Assembly (NCBI GenBank): GCA_003265895.1
Contig: QFBS01000015.1
Span: forward strand, 1 to 34,861
Direction of reading: 5' to 3'
Length of the DNA: 34,861 nucleotides
From: Candidatus Marinamargulisbacteria bacterium SCGC AG-410-N11
Lineage (GTDB): Bacteria > Margulisbacteria > Marinamargulisbacteria > GCA-2716485 > AG-410-N11
Of the stretch, positions 9,278 through 16,998 are shown piece after piece. The notes under the pieces were generated by a model that did no database searches, was not told the DNA's origin, and saw nothing but the letters and a program-made list of their open reading frames with translations. The position numbers and the translations under genes were made by a program. Position 1 is the stretch's first letter. Every line of letters begins with the position of its first letter.

Positions 9278-10000
9278 TTGATTAATCGTGGGTTAATTAT
9301 TTTTGTACTAGTCCTAGTAACATTATCAACTAGTATTTTTGCTGTTAAAAATACATCTACGCATAAGTTTAAAAAAATATTAATCGATGATTTTGAAGAC
9401 GCTGATTTAACATTTAATCCATCTTGGTGGGCGTTTGGTAATATAGAGGCGACATCAGAAATTAATAATAGTAAAGAAGCAAAGTACTTAAAGCGGCGAT
9501 CAATCAAATTAAGAGGTATTGCCAATAACTGGTATGTAGGTGGGGTCGGGACATATTTAGAAACGATAGATGGTCAGGTTGGAATTGATACACGGCCATT
9601 TGATCATATTAAATTGTTAGTAAGAGGAAATAAAGAAAAAGCGGGTACCATTATTATTGAGTTATATGATGACGATAATGGGAACTTACAGATTGAACCG
9701 CATCCTACTTATAAATCCCAGACAAAGTTTGATGATAGGTTTATTTATACGTTAAAAGTAGATTGGTTAGGATGGAAAGTTGTTATGATTCCATTTGTTG
9801 ATTTTGTTGATGATAATAAGCGATTTGGTGATGACATCTGGAATCCTTATAAGGAAGATGGATCAGGTGGCTTATTACAAATGCAGTTAATTTTACTAGG
9901 AGCAACAGAAACAGAACTGTCTGATATTCAGATTGATGAAATAAAAATATTTAAATTGCCACCGCCTCCACCAAAAAAGTTTGACTTTGACGACTTTTAA
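9278..10000 (+). CDS. Secreted beta-rich, carbohydrate-binding-like protein
   Basis: The start is TTG 9278, placed after a strong GAGGAG site inside the end of tilS. Residues 1-22 form a signal peptide (charged start, then IIFVLVLVTLSTSIFA). The mature part opens ILIDDFEDADLTFNPSWWAF, then YDDDNG, and ends in beta-like strands. This pattern recalls CBM11/CIA30-like galactose-binding folds, but no binding residues could be assigned. The C-terminus is unusual: five consecutive prolines followed by KKFDFDDF. The protein is probably periplasmic or surface-exposed. It converges on the LpxB-like gene, with 15 bp between the two stops. Function unknown beyond a likely sugar-binding fold. Confidence 0.75.
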   Translation: MINRGLIIFVLVLVTLSTSIFAVKNTSTHKFKKILIDDFEDADLTFNPSWWAFGNIEATSEINNSKEAKYLKRRSIKLRGIANNWYVGGVGTYLETIDGQVGIDTRPFDHIKLLVRGNKEKAGTIIIELYDDDNGNLQIEPHPTYKSQTKFDDRFIYTLKVDWLGWKVVMIPFVDFVDDNKRFGDDIWNPYKEDGSGGLLQMQLILLGATETELSDIQIDEIKIFKLPPPPPKKFDFDDF

Positions 10001-10015
10001 ATAACTTTGTTACAT

Positions 10016-11155
10016 TTAAGACGAAAATAAAATCGTATGGCAAATTTTACGTGATAGTAGTTGATCACTGGGTATTTTCGTTAATTCGTTTTGAATATCT
10101 TTTAATTTCATAGAGTCCATGTAAACATTAATAATATCCTGGGAGAGCTTATTCGGTTGAACAATACCGACAAATTCTGGACAAAGCGCTCGCCTAAAGT
10201 ATTTGTTTGGATGAGAAAAAAAAGGTATTTTATTTTTAAGGTATAAAATAAGGAGTCGTTTAATCATGATTCCAATAATAGGTAAATTGCTCAAAAGTCC
10301 TAGAAGTCCATCGAGTTGAATAAGAGAAGGCTTATTTAACGGTACTATTGTAAAGGTTGGTGTTCCTAAGAACATCGCTTCTGCAGTATTAGTTCCAGGT
10401 AGTGATATCATTAATCGACTACAAGCAATCCAGGGGTATGAGTTTCCCTGTACAATTTTAAGTTGTTCTGATTTAAAAGTAAGTGCCCAGTCGATATCTT
10501 CTTGCTTCATAAAAGGTGATAACAAAATAACGGAAGGAAAGTTATCACATGTTTGATTTAAATAGTTTATAGTTTTACAAATTAAAGGGAAAAAAGCTCT
10601 AAAGTGGGCAGGTCTTGATCCACACAAAAATAGACCAAAGTTTCGATAAGATATAGAATGATCGCGACAAAACGTATCGCGTTGTTCTTTGGTGAATTTC
10701 TGTTTGAATAATTGACAAGAATCAGACATTAGGTTCCCATCAATATCCTTATAAAATACTTTTGTAAAGTTCCATGTAAGCGATCCTGAGTGTTCGCTAT
10801 AACCAAATAGCGGCAGATTATATTTTAGACGGTATAGTTGAGAATAAAGAGGATCTCCCCCTAAAAATAAAAGAGCCCCACGATTTGTAAATGGTTGTCG
10901 GATAGGTAATTTGAAAAGTTGTTTAATAGTTTGGCTTGGTTTTAAAACCTTACTCACTCCGGGAATATTTTTAGCAACCGAATACTCTGATTGGGTCGAG
11001 TATTGACAAGGTGTTAAATAAATCCAGACGGATGCTTTGGGGCATAGTAATAAAAATTGAGAAACAATAGGTTTAACCCAGCTGGTAAGTTCGCCAGGCG
11101 AGTTCGTAAAAATAATTAACGTGAATTTATTGATACTTTTTTGGGAGTTGATCAT
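10016..11155 (-). CDS. LpxB-like (lipid-A-disaccharide synthase-related) glycosyltransferase
   Basis: The start proposed is ATG 11155 (MINSQKSINKFTLII), giving 379 residues and overlapping the end of the ManC-like gene by 29 bp. A TTG at 11218 would add 21 residues but would lie deeper in that gene. NSPGELTSWVKPIV near the N-terminus resembles the LpxB opening. GTNTAEAMFLGTPTFTIVPL in the C-terminal half resembles the donor-binding G-T-x-x-E-A segment of LpxB. LpxB joins UDP-diacylglucosamine to lipid X at the inner membrane; this relative may act on another lipid-linked sugar. Overlap with the guanylyltransferase gene suggests a joint role in surface glycan or glycolipid synthesis. No strong ribosome site is seen, so translational coupling is likely. 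Confidence 0.7.
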   Translation of the reverse strand: MINSQKSINKFTLIIFTNSPGELTSWVKPIVSQFLLLCPKASVWIYLTPCQYSTQSEYSVAKNIPGVSKVLKPSQTIKQLFKLPIRQPFTNRGALLFLGGDPLYSQLYRLKYNLPLFGYSEHSGSLTWNFTKVFYKDIDGNLMSDSCQLFKQKFTKEQRDTFCRDHSISYRNFGLFLCGSRPAHFRAFFPLICKTINYLNQTCDNFPSVILLSPFMKQEDIDWALTFKSEQLKIVQGNSYPWIACSRLMISLPGTNTAEAMFLGTPTFTIVPLNKPSLIQLDGLLGLLSNLPIIGIMIKRLLILYLKNKIPFFSHPNKYFRRALCPEFVGIVQPNKLSQDIINVYMDSMKLKDIQNELTKIPSDQLLSRKICHTILFSS

Positions 11156-12170
11156 AGAATTGTTTAATTTTTTGGGCACTTGTTTTTGGTGCAATGAGTA
11201 AGCTGTCGTTACTATCAATAATAATCATATTATGAACATCGATTAACGATATTAATCGCTGTTCAGAATAAATAATGTTTTTGGAACTATCTAATATCTT
11301 TGATTGCGCATGAATAGCATTTTGATTGTTATCATGTTCCCAAATGTTATCAAGTGAACACCAGCTTCCAATATCATTCCATTCAAAGTTAGCAGGTATC
11401 ATATAGGTAGACTTTACTTCTTTTTCCATTATGCCATAATCAATAGAGGTCTTTGGTAACGATTCGTAAACAGATTTAATCGAATCAAAATCATCATAAG
11501 AAATTGTTTCTAATTGTTTAAGTCCCTCAAACAAGTCTGGGAGATGAGTTTTAATAGCCGTAAGAATATGTTTAGCTTTCCAAATAAAAATACCAGAATT
11601 CCAAAAATATGTTCCCTGTTTAATATAGGATTCCGCGGTTTCTTTATCAGGTTTTTCTGTGAATGAAAGAACTTTTAATACCGATGAATTATCAAAAGAC
11701 GAATTAATATATCCATATCCTGTATGTGCTGAAGATGGTTTAATTCCAATCGTGACAAATGCATGGTTGGAGTTCACAAAATCAATCGCTAATTGGATAA
11801 TATGACGAAAGTCAGCAGCCGGCGTAATCCAATGATCGGCCGGTAAAACAACCATGGTCGCGTTAGGATCTTCTTGAATAACCTTTATAGCTGCCCAGCC
11901 AATACATGCCGCTGTATTTCGTTCTATTGGCTCTAACAAGCAGTGCTTATTAGCTAATCGAGACATAAAGGGCTCTAATAGTGTCTTGTGTTGATAATTA
12001 GCTAGAAGCCATTGTTGCTGGTCTGGAATAAGCGGAGAGATTCGATCTAGAGTATGACTAAGTAACGTTTTTCCATCTAAAAAATTTAAAAATTGTTTTG
12101 GACGATTAGATCGAGACATCGGCCACAGCCGAGATCCTTTGCCACCAGCCATAACCATTGCATGAATCAT
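11127..12170 (-). CDS. manC: Mannose-1-phosphate guanylyltransferase (ManC type)
   Basis: The enzyme makes GDP-mannose from GTP and mannose-1-phosphate. It starts MIHAMVMAGGKGSRLWPMSR, containing the nucleotidyltransferase loop GGKGSRLWP and the following RPKQFL. It continues with VVLPADHWI, YGYI, FTEKPD, YFWNSGIFIWK and FEWNDIGSW, all typical of the family. At 347 residues it carries only the guanylyltransferase part and lacks the C-terminal phosphomannose isomerase domain of bifunctional ManC enzymes. It overlaps the LpxB-like gene, so both probably serve envelope glycan synthesis. Confidence 0.92.
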   Translation of the reverse strand: MIHAMVMAGGKGSRLWPMSRSNRPKQFLNFLDGKTLLSHTLDRISPLIPDQQQWLLANYQHKTLLEPFMSRLANKHCLLEPIERNTAACIGWAAIKVIQEDPNATMVVLPADHWITPAADFRHIIQLAIDFVNSNHAFVTIGIKPSSAHTGYGYINSSFDNSSVLKVLSFTEKPDKETAESYIKQGTYFWNSGIFIWKAKHILTAIKTHLPDLFEGLKQLETISYDDFDSIKSVYESLPKTSIDYGIMEKEVKSTYMIPANFEWNDIGSWCSLDNIWEHDNNQNAIHAQSKILDSSKNIIYSEQRLISLIDVHNMIIIDSNDSLLIAPKTSAQKIKQFYDQLPKKYQ

Positions 12171-12209
12171 AGTATAATTTTAGCTTATTCATAATTAAAA
12201 AAAAAGAAA

Positions 12210-13085
12210 TTAAACCGTTTCTGCAGATAGTTTGAATTGATCAATCGGTGATATCGTTACGTTTGTCGATAAGGAAGATTCGGCATCTCCAGAAAAGCTA
12301 CCTTTAAGAGGATAACAAAGTTCGTAGCTAGGAAACGAGCAAACGTCAATGTAATAGTGATTAGTCGCAATTCCATAGGTAGGGTCAAACCCTTTCCATC
12401 CGCCACCTGGTATAAAAACCTCAAACCAGGCATGTAGTTCATGTTGAATATTTGATAGATTTGTATCATATAAATAGCCACTAACAAAGCGCGTAGCAAG
12501 GCCAACCATTCGACAGGCCGCAATTGCAAATAAAGCTTTATCTCGACAGGTTCCTGCTCGCCTAGATAACGTTACTTTTGGTAATAGCGGAGCTCCATCA
12601 ACTCGATATTCACTTTTAAACTCTTTTTGAAGTCGTTTAGTTAGTAACATTAAAAAATGAATTGTTTCGTGATTTGTTTTTTCAAGTGTTTCTTTTACAA
12701 ATATCTTAACATTATGATCGATTGAGATAGGGTTTAAATATGGTTCTAGTAGTAATAGTTCCGACGGTTCGTATTCGAAAGGTATTTTAATAGCTTGAAG
12801 TGGATAAATCCAATAATCATAGGGGTTATAGTCGAACGTTTCTACTTGAGATTCTGATTCAATAGTTAAAAAAGTAGATTTAGTATTAAAAAAAAGTTGG
12901 TGAACAACACTTTCATCAATACATTGATAAACATGATTTTTAATAGGACGAGGCTTAACATTTAATTTGAATGAGTGAGCGTGTTGATGGTAGTTAGATT
13001 TTGGCATCAATTTTAGTTGATGCACATTTAAAAATACTGGTGCAGTATAGGTGTATTTAGTGATATGTTTAATATTAAGTTTCAT
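12210..13085 (-). CDS. Transglutaminase-like cysteine protease-fold protein
   Basis: A 291-residue protein with the bacterial transglutaminase N-terminal domain (MKLNIKHITKYTYTAPV) followed by the catalytic core. The triad is visible: C180 in RAGTCRDKA, H218 in HAWFEVF and D234 in FDPTYG. It is the third gene of the set with the ATP-grasp and alpha-E genes, 15 bp after the alpha-E gene. In this conserved set (COG2308/COG2307/COG1305) the enzyme is predicted to cleave or transfer an amide bond made by the ATP-grasp ligase. No signal peptide is present, so it is probably cytoplasmic. Substrate unknown. Confidence 0.9.
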   Translation of the reverse strand: MKLNIKHITKYTYTAPVFLNVHQLKLMPKSNYHQHAHSFKLNVKPRPIKNHVYQCIDESVVHQLFFNTKSTFLTIESESQVETFDYNPYDYWIYPLQAIKIPFEYEPSELLLLEPYLNPISIDHNVKIFVKETLEKTNHETIHFLMLLTKRLQKEFKSEYRVDGAPLLPKVTLSRRAGTCRDKALFAIAACRMVGLATRFVSGYLYDTNLSNIQHELHAWFEVFIPGGGWKGFDPTYGIATNHYYIDVCSFPSYELCYPLKGSFSGDAESSLSTNVTISPIDQFKLSAETV

Positions 13086-13100
13086 ATTTATTCCAAATTT

Positions 13101-14087
13101 TTAGGTTGTTAATGCTACCTTACTAACCGATAATTCAGGCTTAGCTTGAAGGTCTTGTTCAAAGAATGTTGATTTAACATTATTGCAAATAGTATTAATT
13201 CGTTGTTGGATTCGATCAATATAGTTATGAAGGCCAAAGCTAAAGATTTCGTCAATTTCAATATAATCTAAGTTAGCCCGTAATCGCCCCATCGTTTTTT
13301 CGACCTGCTTAACAAACGATCGTAAGTCATTTCCCGTTATTTTATGAAGCGATGCTTGAGCATCAATAATACAATATCGTAAAGATCGAGGGAATTGAGA
13401 GTCTAACAGTAAAAAAGATGCAATATTGGCAGGTTCTGGCGTCCCAAATGTTCGTCGGTAGACTTCGACTGCACTTAATGAATGGAGTACCGCCGTCCAT
13501 TGAATAAGATCAATGTGATTACCAACAAAGGAGTCTTTATCTAAAAGATAGTAAAACTTTGTATCCAATAATCGAGTAATTTGATTAGCACGTTCTAGTT
13601 GCTTACCTAAATTAAAGAAATGAAATTCTTCTGAGTAGGGGAGCGTATTATATAAAACACCAGAAATTTGGTAATAAGATTGTTTGATCATATCAAAAAA
13701 AGCTAAGTAATCTTTCGATTGATTTGTCGAGAATTGTTGGACATCTAAGTACAATTTGTTTATATACTGCCAACAATCTTGAGGGATTCTTTCGCGTACA
13801 ATACGTGCATTTTCTCGAGCTGCATTAAGCGTGGCTAAAATTGAGTTTGGATTGTTTTCATCAAAGGTTAAAAATTGAATAATATTTTCTTTAGTCGGGC
13901 TGGAGTAGTGTTTATAAAATAACTCTTCACTACAAATAGTCTTAATAAGCGGAGCCCATTGATCTGACATTTGACTTGAGAGCTCAATCTCAAGATTAAA
14001 TTGAACAGCTAAAAAACGGACTGTGTTTTCGGTTCTTTCTAGATATCGACTAAACCAAAAGATTGACTCTGCTACACGACTTAACAT
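13101..14087 (-). CDS. Alpha-E domain protein (DUF403)
   Basis: A 328-residue helical protein opening with the family signature MLSRVAESIFWFSRYLERTE and ending with a helical part including LRANLDYIEIDEIF. Alpha-E proteins have no established reaction and always travel with the circularly permuted ATP-grasp protein, either as neighbours or as a fusion. The ATG lies 2 bp downstream of the ATP-grasp stop, which supports translational coupling. The likely role is as partner or accessory subunit of the ligase. Confidence 0.92.
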   Translation of the reverse strand: MLSRVAESIFWFSRYLERTENTVRFLAVQFNLEIELSSQMSDQWAPLIKTICSEELFYKHYSSPTKENIIQFLTFDENNPNSILATLNAARENARIVRERIPQDCWQYINKLYLDVQQFSTNQSKDYLAFFDMIKQSYYQISGVLYNTLPYSEEFHFFNLGKQLERANQITRLLDTKFYYLLDKDSFVGNHIDLIQWTAVLHSLSAVEVYRRTFGTPEPANIASFLLLDSQFPRSLRYCIIDAQASLHKITGNDLRSFVKQVEKTMGRLRANLDYIEIDEIFSFGLHNYIDRIQQRINTICNNVKSTFFEQDLQAKPELSVSKVALTT

Positions 14088-14089
14088 AA

Positions 14090-15544
14090 TTAATTCTCCT
14101 TATTAGATTGATTTGTTTCTGATAATATCCAGGTATCTTTACTTCCGCCACCTTGAGATGAATTTACAACTAAAGATCCATCTTTAAGAGCAACACGAGT
14201 TAAACCGCCTGGCGTAACTTCAATATTTTCTCCGTATAATATAAACGGGCGTAAATCAACGTGACGAGCATTAATTTGTTTATCAACAAACGACGGCGAC
14301 GTCGAAAAAGTAATCGTTTCTTGTGCTATATATTTTCGAGGATGTTTAACAATGTTCTTTTTAAACAAATCAATGGTTTTTTGATCGGATTGTGGCCCAA
14401 TTAGCAAATCATAACCACCGGCACCATTAACCGCTTTAACTACAAGTTTTTCAATATTATCTAAAACATATTGTCTTTGTTTATCGTCATAACATAAATA
14501 GGTATCAAGATTAGGAAGGATAGGGTCTTCTGATAAATAGTAGCGAATCATATCAGGAACAAAGGTATAAATTAGTTTGTCATCAGCAACGCCTGTTCCG
14601 GGTGCATTAATTAAACCGACATTACCTTTTCGAAAGGCATTAAACAAACCAGGAGTTCCTAAAAGAGAGTCTGGATTAAATACGGTTGGATCTAAAAAGG
14701 TATCATCAATTCGTCGATATAGCACATCGATTCGCTCTGTTCCCGTAGTTGTTTTCATATGAACTTCATCGTTAATAACCACTAAGTCATCGCCCATTAG
14801 TAGCTCAGCTCCCATTTCTCTGGCTAAAAACGAATGTTCAAAATAAGCTGAATTATAGATTCCCGGCGTTAAAACACCAAAATTACCCTGCTTAGAATCG
14901 GATAAAAATTCACATACTTGTCGCAATAATAATGGATAGTTACGAACAGATTTAACGTTTAATTGCTTAAATAATTCTGGATAGGTTCGTTTCATAATTT
15001 CACGGTTTTCTAACATATAAGAAACGCCAGACGGACATCGAAGATTATCTTCTAAAACATAATATTGTCCATCAGACCCTCTAATAATGTCAGATCCTGT
15101 AATATGACACCATCTATCTTTTAACGGTTTAACGCCCATACACTCTTTTAAGAAACCACTGCTAGATTCGATAAACTCACGCGGAATTATGTTATCTTTA
15201 ATTATGCGTTGATCTGAATAAACATCTGATAAAAAACAGTTCAAAGCATGAATACGTTGTTTTAGACCTGATTCAATATGACTCCATTCAGAGTGATTGA
15301 TAATTCTAGGAATTGGATCCAAAGGAAAGATTCGTTCTTTTTGTTTTGAGTTATACACATTAAATGTAATCCCTAGTAATAACAATGTTTGATCGATAAA
15401 CTCGTGATGCTCTTGGATATCTTTGGCGCTTAATTGTTTGATAAAATTATAATATTCAAGATAAGTTTCTCGAGGATTAGCTGATGAATCCATCATTTCA
15501 TCATAAGTTAAGTCATATTTATATTTTGATAATAAGGTTGTCAT
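14090..15544 (-). CDS. Circularly permuted ATP-grasp ligase (type 2, DUF407-like)
   Basis: A 484-residue protein with the hallmark segments of the family: LEDNLRCPSGVSYMLENR, GLINAPGTGVADDK, VVKAVNGAGGYDLLIGP and LRPFILYGENIEVTPGG, ending SSQGGGSKDTWIL. ATP-grasp enzymes form amide bonds through acyl-phosphate intermediates. Published comparative analysis of amidoligases predicts that this family makes or tags peptides together with alpha-E and transglutaminase partners, but the substrate is not known. It is the first of the three-gene minus-strand operon. The ATG has an AAAGGAA site. A 25-codon mini-gene lies 76 bp upstream on the same strand and may be part of the unit. Confidence 0.93.
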   Translation of the reverse strand: MTTLLSKYKYDLTYDEMMDSSANPRETYLEYYNFIKQLSAKDIQEHHEFIDQTLLLLGITFNVYNSKQKERIFPLDPIPRIINHSEWSHIESGLKQRIHALNCFLSDVYSDQRIIKDNIIPREFIESSSGFLKECMGVKPLKDRWCHITGSDIIRGSDGQYYVLEDNLRCPSGVSYMLENREIMKRTYPELFKQLNVKSVRNYPLLLRQVCEFLSDSKQGNFGVLTPGIYNSAYFEHSFLAREMGAELLMGDDLVVINDEVHMKTTTGTERIDVLYRRIDDTFLDPTVFNPDSLLGTPGLFNAFRKGNVGLINAPGTGVADDKLIYTFVPDMIRYYLSEDPILPNLDTYLCYDDKQRQYVLDNIEKLVVKAVNGAGGYDLLIGPQSDQKTIDLFKKNIVKHPRKYIAQETITFSTSPSFVDKQINARHVDLRPFILYGENIEVTPGGLTRVALKDGSLVVNSSQGGGSKDTWILSETNQSNKEN

Positions 15545-15620
15545 ATTGTTCCTTTCAATTAGGTTAAGATCTATGTTTTTATATTAGTATAAATCCCCCC
15601 CTTAACAAAAGGAATTCATT

Positions 15621-15698
15621 TTATAAAAACAAAATCCAATCTTTATCTTCTGAATCTAAAGTCGATACTGGCTCATTTTTTGACGTTACTTGTACCAT
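15621..15698 (-). CDS. 25-residue acidic peptide, candidate leader or substrate peptide
   Basis: ATG at 15698 follows a near-perfect AAGGAGG site (15704-15710) at 5-nt spacing, unusually strong for this window. The peptide begins MVQVTSKNEP, has an acidic middle (DSEDKD) and ends WILFL before TAA. It lies 76 bp upstream of the ATP-grasp/alpha-E/transglutaminase operon on the same strand. It could be a short leader peptide or a substrate of the encoded amide-forming enzymes; both are inference. Alternatively it is a chance ORF, but the ribosome site argues against that. Confidence 0.45.
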   Translation of the reverse strand: MVQVTSKNEPVSTLDSEDKDWILFL

Positions 15699-15789
15699 GG
15701 TTTCCTCCTTTTTAATTTTATTTTTCTTGTGAAAGTATCTATTCCACAACAATAATCAGGTAAACATCGAAATTAATTAATATATTATT

Positions 15790-15955
15790 TCCGAATATAA
15801 ATACGATAAAAAAGTTAGCTGTAAAAAGCTTGTATGTTGGATTTACCAAATTATAGTAAATTAAACCATTTTTATAGTGTGGGTACCCCTTCTTAGCAAA
15901 TAAAGTAGGTGTTTGCTTAACGCAGAATAGTATAAACCACCAACCATTTTTATTA
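15790..15955 (+). pseudogene. Decayed fragment of the YbfF-like hydrolase gene
   Basis: Part of the 16191 hydrolase gene (about 16280-16435) is present again here in decayed form. An 18-nt exact match, TACCCCTTCTTAGCAAAT, lies at about 15884 and again at about 16369. Around it, TGTATG..TTGGATTT..CCAAAT and the downstream CCA.CAACCATT are collinear with substitutions and small indels that break the frame. It corresponds roughly to codons 30-82. The alignment is by eye and the outer limits are approximate. Most of the 379-bp stretch between the 25-codon gene and 16078 is this fossil; the rest is AT-rich with no gene seen. Confidence 0.75.
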
Positions 15956-16077
15956 TTTACTTATACTTAGGGTTAGATTAAATATTTGTATAATGATTTA
16001 AGAATAATATAAATAATGTTATATTGTTTATAATTCCAGTAAATATTCGCTTTTTTCAAAATTTAAGGAGAATAATT

Positions 16078-16191
16078 ATGATTGAAAAACCTACTCAATA
16101 TTTAGTTAAAAACATAACTCAATTGGTAAGAGAAAAAAAAAAATTACGAAATCTGTTCGGTTTGCTAGTGTTAAAACATCTCAACTTATAA
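16078..16191 (+). CDS. 37-codon ORF with A11 tract, overlapping hydrolase start
   Basis: The ATG at 16078 has a strong AAGGAG site. The ORF encodes a basic peptide (MIEKPTQYLVKN... then REKKKLRN) and stops at a TAATG that overlaps the hydrolase ATG by one base. It contains 11 consecutive adenines (16133-16143). One slip on that tract would continue into the hydrolase frame, which is open upstream to about 16110, and would yield an N-terminally extended hydrolase. The hydrolase ATG has no ribosome site of its own, so this ORF probably serves translational coupling or slippage. It could also be a relic of the duplication recorded just upstream. Confidence 0.5.
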   Translation: MIEKPTQYLVKNITQLVREKKKLRNLFGLLVLKHLNL

Positions 16192-16955
16192 TGGATTTAA
16201 ACTGTGAAAAATATGGGGGAGAGGGTGAAAACGTAATTATTTTACATGGGTTATTAGGATCCGCTCAAAATTGGAGAACGCATGCTAAAAAGTTGGCAGT
16301 TAATAATAAAGTGTATGTGTTGGATTTGCCAAATCACGGTAAATCACCCCATTTTTTACAGCATGATTACCCCTTCTTAGCAAATCAGGTTGGAACTTAC
16401 TTAAAGCAACATAATATAAAGCCAGCAACCATTATAGGCCATTCCATGGGTGGTAAGGTAGCAATGCAATTAGTCCATGATTATCCAGGTCTAATCAAAA
16501 AGCTAATGGTGGTAGATATAGCCCCAAAAACATATATTGATCCCGATAATCTTATTTTAAGAACTTTAAATGCCGTAAATTTAAATAGGTTACAGTCAAG
16601 AGAAGAGATTGATAAAAAGATGGCAGAAACAATTACTGAAAAACAAGTAAGGGCCTTTTTATTAACAAATTTAGCAAGAGATCAACAGTCAAAATTTTAT
16701 TGGAAATCAAACGTAAGTCTATTATGTGAAAATTATAATGAGATATTAAAATCACCAAAGTTAATCAATAAAATTCCTATTAAAACAATGTTTATTAAGG
16801 GAACTAATTCGAATTATATAAATACCCAAGATCTGTTAACCATTAAGAAGTGGTTTGACGATGTCTCAATCAAATCGTTAAATACTGGACACTGGGTCCA
16901 TGCCGAACAACCGACTGCGTTTTTAGATGTGGCTAATCAGTTTTTGAGTGGTTAA
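16191..16955 (+). CDS. Alpha/beta hydrolase, YbfF-like esterase
   Basis: A 254-residue alpha/beta hydrolase. HGLLGSAQNWR supplies the oxyanion-hole region, S85 in GHSMGG is the nucleophile, and H234 in GHWVHAEQP is the catalytic histidine. D109 in VVDIAPK stands 24 residues after the serine, as in E. coli YbfF (S89/D113), which supports that subfamily over generic esterases. YbfF-type enzymes hydrolyse acyl-CoA and short esters in vitro; the physiological substrate is unclear. The start at 16191 gives the usual family N-terminus (MDLNCEKYGG) but lacks a ribosome site. The lipoprotein gene follows after 43 bp. Confidence 0.88.
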   Translation: MDLNCEKYGGEGENVIILHGLLGSAQNWRTHAKKLAVNNKVYVLDLPNHGKSPHFLQHDYPFLANQVGTYLKQHNIKPATIIGHSMGGKVAMQLVHDYPGLIKKLMVVDIAPKTYIDPDNLILRTLNAVNLNRLQSREEIDKKMAETITEKQVRAFLLTNLARDQQSKFYWKSNVSLLCENYNEILKSPKLINKIPIKTMFIKGTNSNYINTQDLLTIKKWFDDVSIKSLNTGHWVHAEQPTAFLDVANQFLSG

Positions 16956-16998
16956 ATAAAGCTGAGAAATAAATGAAAGTTTGTTAAACTAAGTAGTA

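Noticed and set aside
9241-9525. Minus-strand ORF over the start of the secreted protein
   Set aside because: Antisense shadow of a gene with a clear signal peptide and ribosome site.
12257-12529. ORF in another frame of the transglutaminase gene
   Set aside because: Shadow frame; the overlapping gene has a full catalytic triad.
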